From Megascapheus bottae (lineage: Eukaryota; Chordata; Mammalia; Rodentia; Geomyidae), in NCBI GenBank assembly GCA_024803745.1, contig JANJXV010000024.1, positions 17,865,927-17,929,926 on the forward strand: DNA of 64,000 nucleotides, read 5' to 3'. Under the pieces are notes generated by a model, which was not told the origin of the DNA, did not search any database, and saw nothing but the letters and a program-made list of their open reading frames with translations. How positions within the stretch are numbered: position 1 is the stretch's first letter; the number at the start of each line of letters is the position of its first letter. Made by a program: the position numbers and the translations under genes. Below, one piece after another: positions 63,441-64,000 of this stretch.

Positions 63441-64000
63441 ATGTTAAGAGGATTATGTCATACTCAAGCTTTTCCTTTTGTAAGTGAAAACAAAACATCT
63501 ATATGTTATATATGAATATTTCCCAGTAAAAAGACTTCATACTATGCAATGATAAAAGTTGCAAATAATTTAATAAAAGGTAACTTATAAACATAGTTTA
63601 TGAAAGCACTAGTCTGAATTGATAATAATCATATGAAAAATGCTCAGACTTAGTCATTATAAAGGAAGTGCAATATGAAATGACAGGGTGGACCACAATA
63701 GCAAATGTTTAAAAGAAAGATAATATACCTCTTTTCTGGCAGAATCCTGTGATATATTGCTAATACAAATGTACATTTTTACAAGATTTTTCTAAAAGAT
63801 ATTCAGCAGCATCTATCAAAATAAATCACCTGGCTTAGTAATTTCATTGCTGGTTATATATGCAATTGTATCAAAGTAAACATATTAGTCTATAATGATA
63901 TTTATTCCCATAATGTATTCTATTCACTGGCAACAGAGCAAGAAAGAACAAAATATAATAGTCAATTCCAGCCATCAGAGGAAGACTGAATCAGTAATGG
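63441..64000. other. AT-rich DNA, nothing assigned
   Basis: No gene or repeat recognised up to the window end. Confidence 0.4.

Overview
This is a stretch of rodent nuclear genome: AT-rich, dense in retrotransposons and simple repeats, and without any protein-coding gene I can support. The lineage is indicated by its SINEs. Eight copies have a tRNA-Ala/ID-like left monomer (IDL) joined to a right monomer (Geo), followed by an A-rich tail. IDL-Geo is a published SINE restricted to Geomyoidea (kangaroo rats, pocket mice, pocket gophers; Gogolevsky and Kramerov). The window is therefore most likely from a heteromyid or geomyid rodent. That is inferred from pattern recognition, not from an alignment.

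Layout. 0-10 kb: IDL-Geo SINEs at 616, 2513 and 3365, nested in older SINE or L1 sequence; L1 3' ends; an (ATC)n tract; a lone Geo monomer at 7808; and a young L1 tail at 9539 inserted into an older one. 10-20 kb: composite SINEs, ancient L1 remnants, a possible LTR remnant, large (TC)n/(GA)n tracts at 12.6, 13.05 and 19.6 kb, and an L1 3' end at 15.4-16.2 kb. 20-30 kb: two L1 fragments (21.65 and 22.94 kb), then mostly non-repetitive DNA. 30-35 kb: a 5'-inverted L1 (32350-34554) with a perfect 14-bp target-site duplication and an IDL-Geo nested in its inverted half. 35-46 kb: an L1 3' end, a long (GA)n tract at 39.5 kb, a 5'-truncated L1 with most of ORF2 in one frame (41.2-43.6 kb), a second lone Geo monomer (44.3 kb) and another L1 tail. 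45.7-54 kb: largely unique. 54-64 kb: ancient L1 debris, more SINEs, and an unassigned pseudogene candidate near 60.1-60.5 kb.

How the parts relate. L1 supplies the retrotransposition machinery, and the SINEs are non-coding Pol III-type parasites mobilised by it; several have perfect direct repeats of 10-20 bp. Three architectures share the Geo monomer: IDL-Geo, a 7SL/B1-like head fused to Geo (called 'composite' below), and lone Geo copies with their own duplications. This modular Geo family is the most interesting signal here. I found no CRISPR array, no tRNA or rRNA gene, no intact ORF, and no evidence of a new multi-gene system. Whether the window is intergenic or intronic cannot be decided from it.
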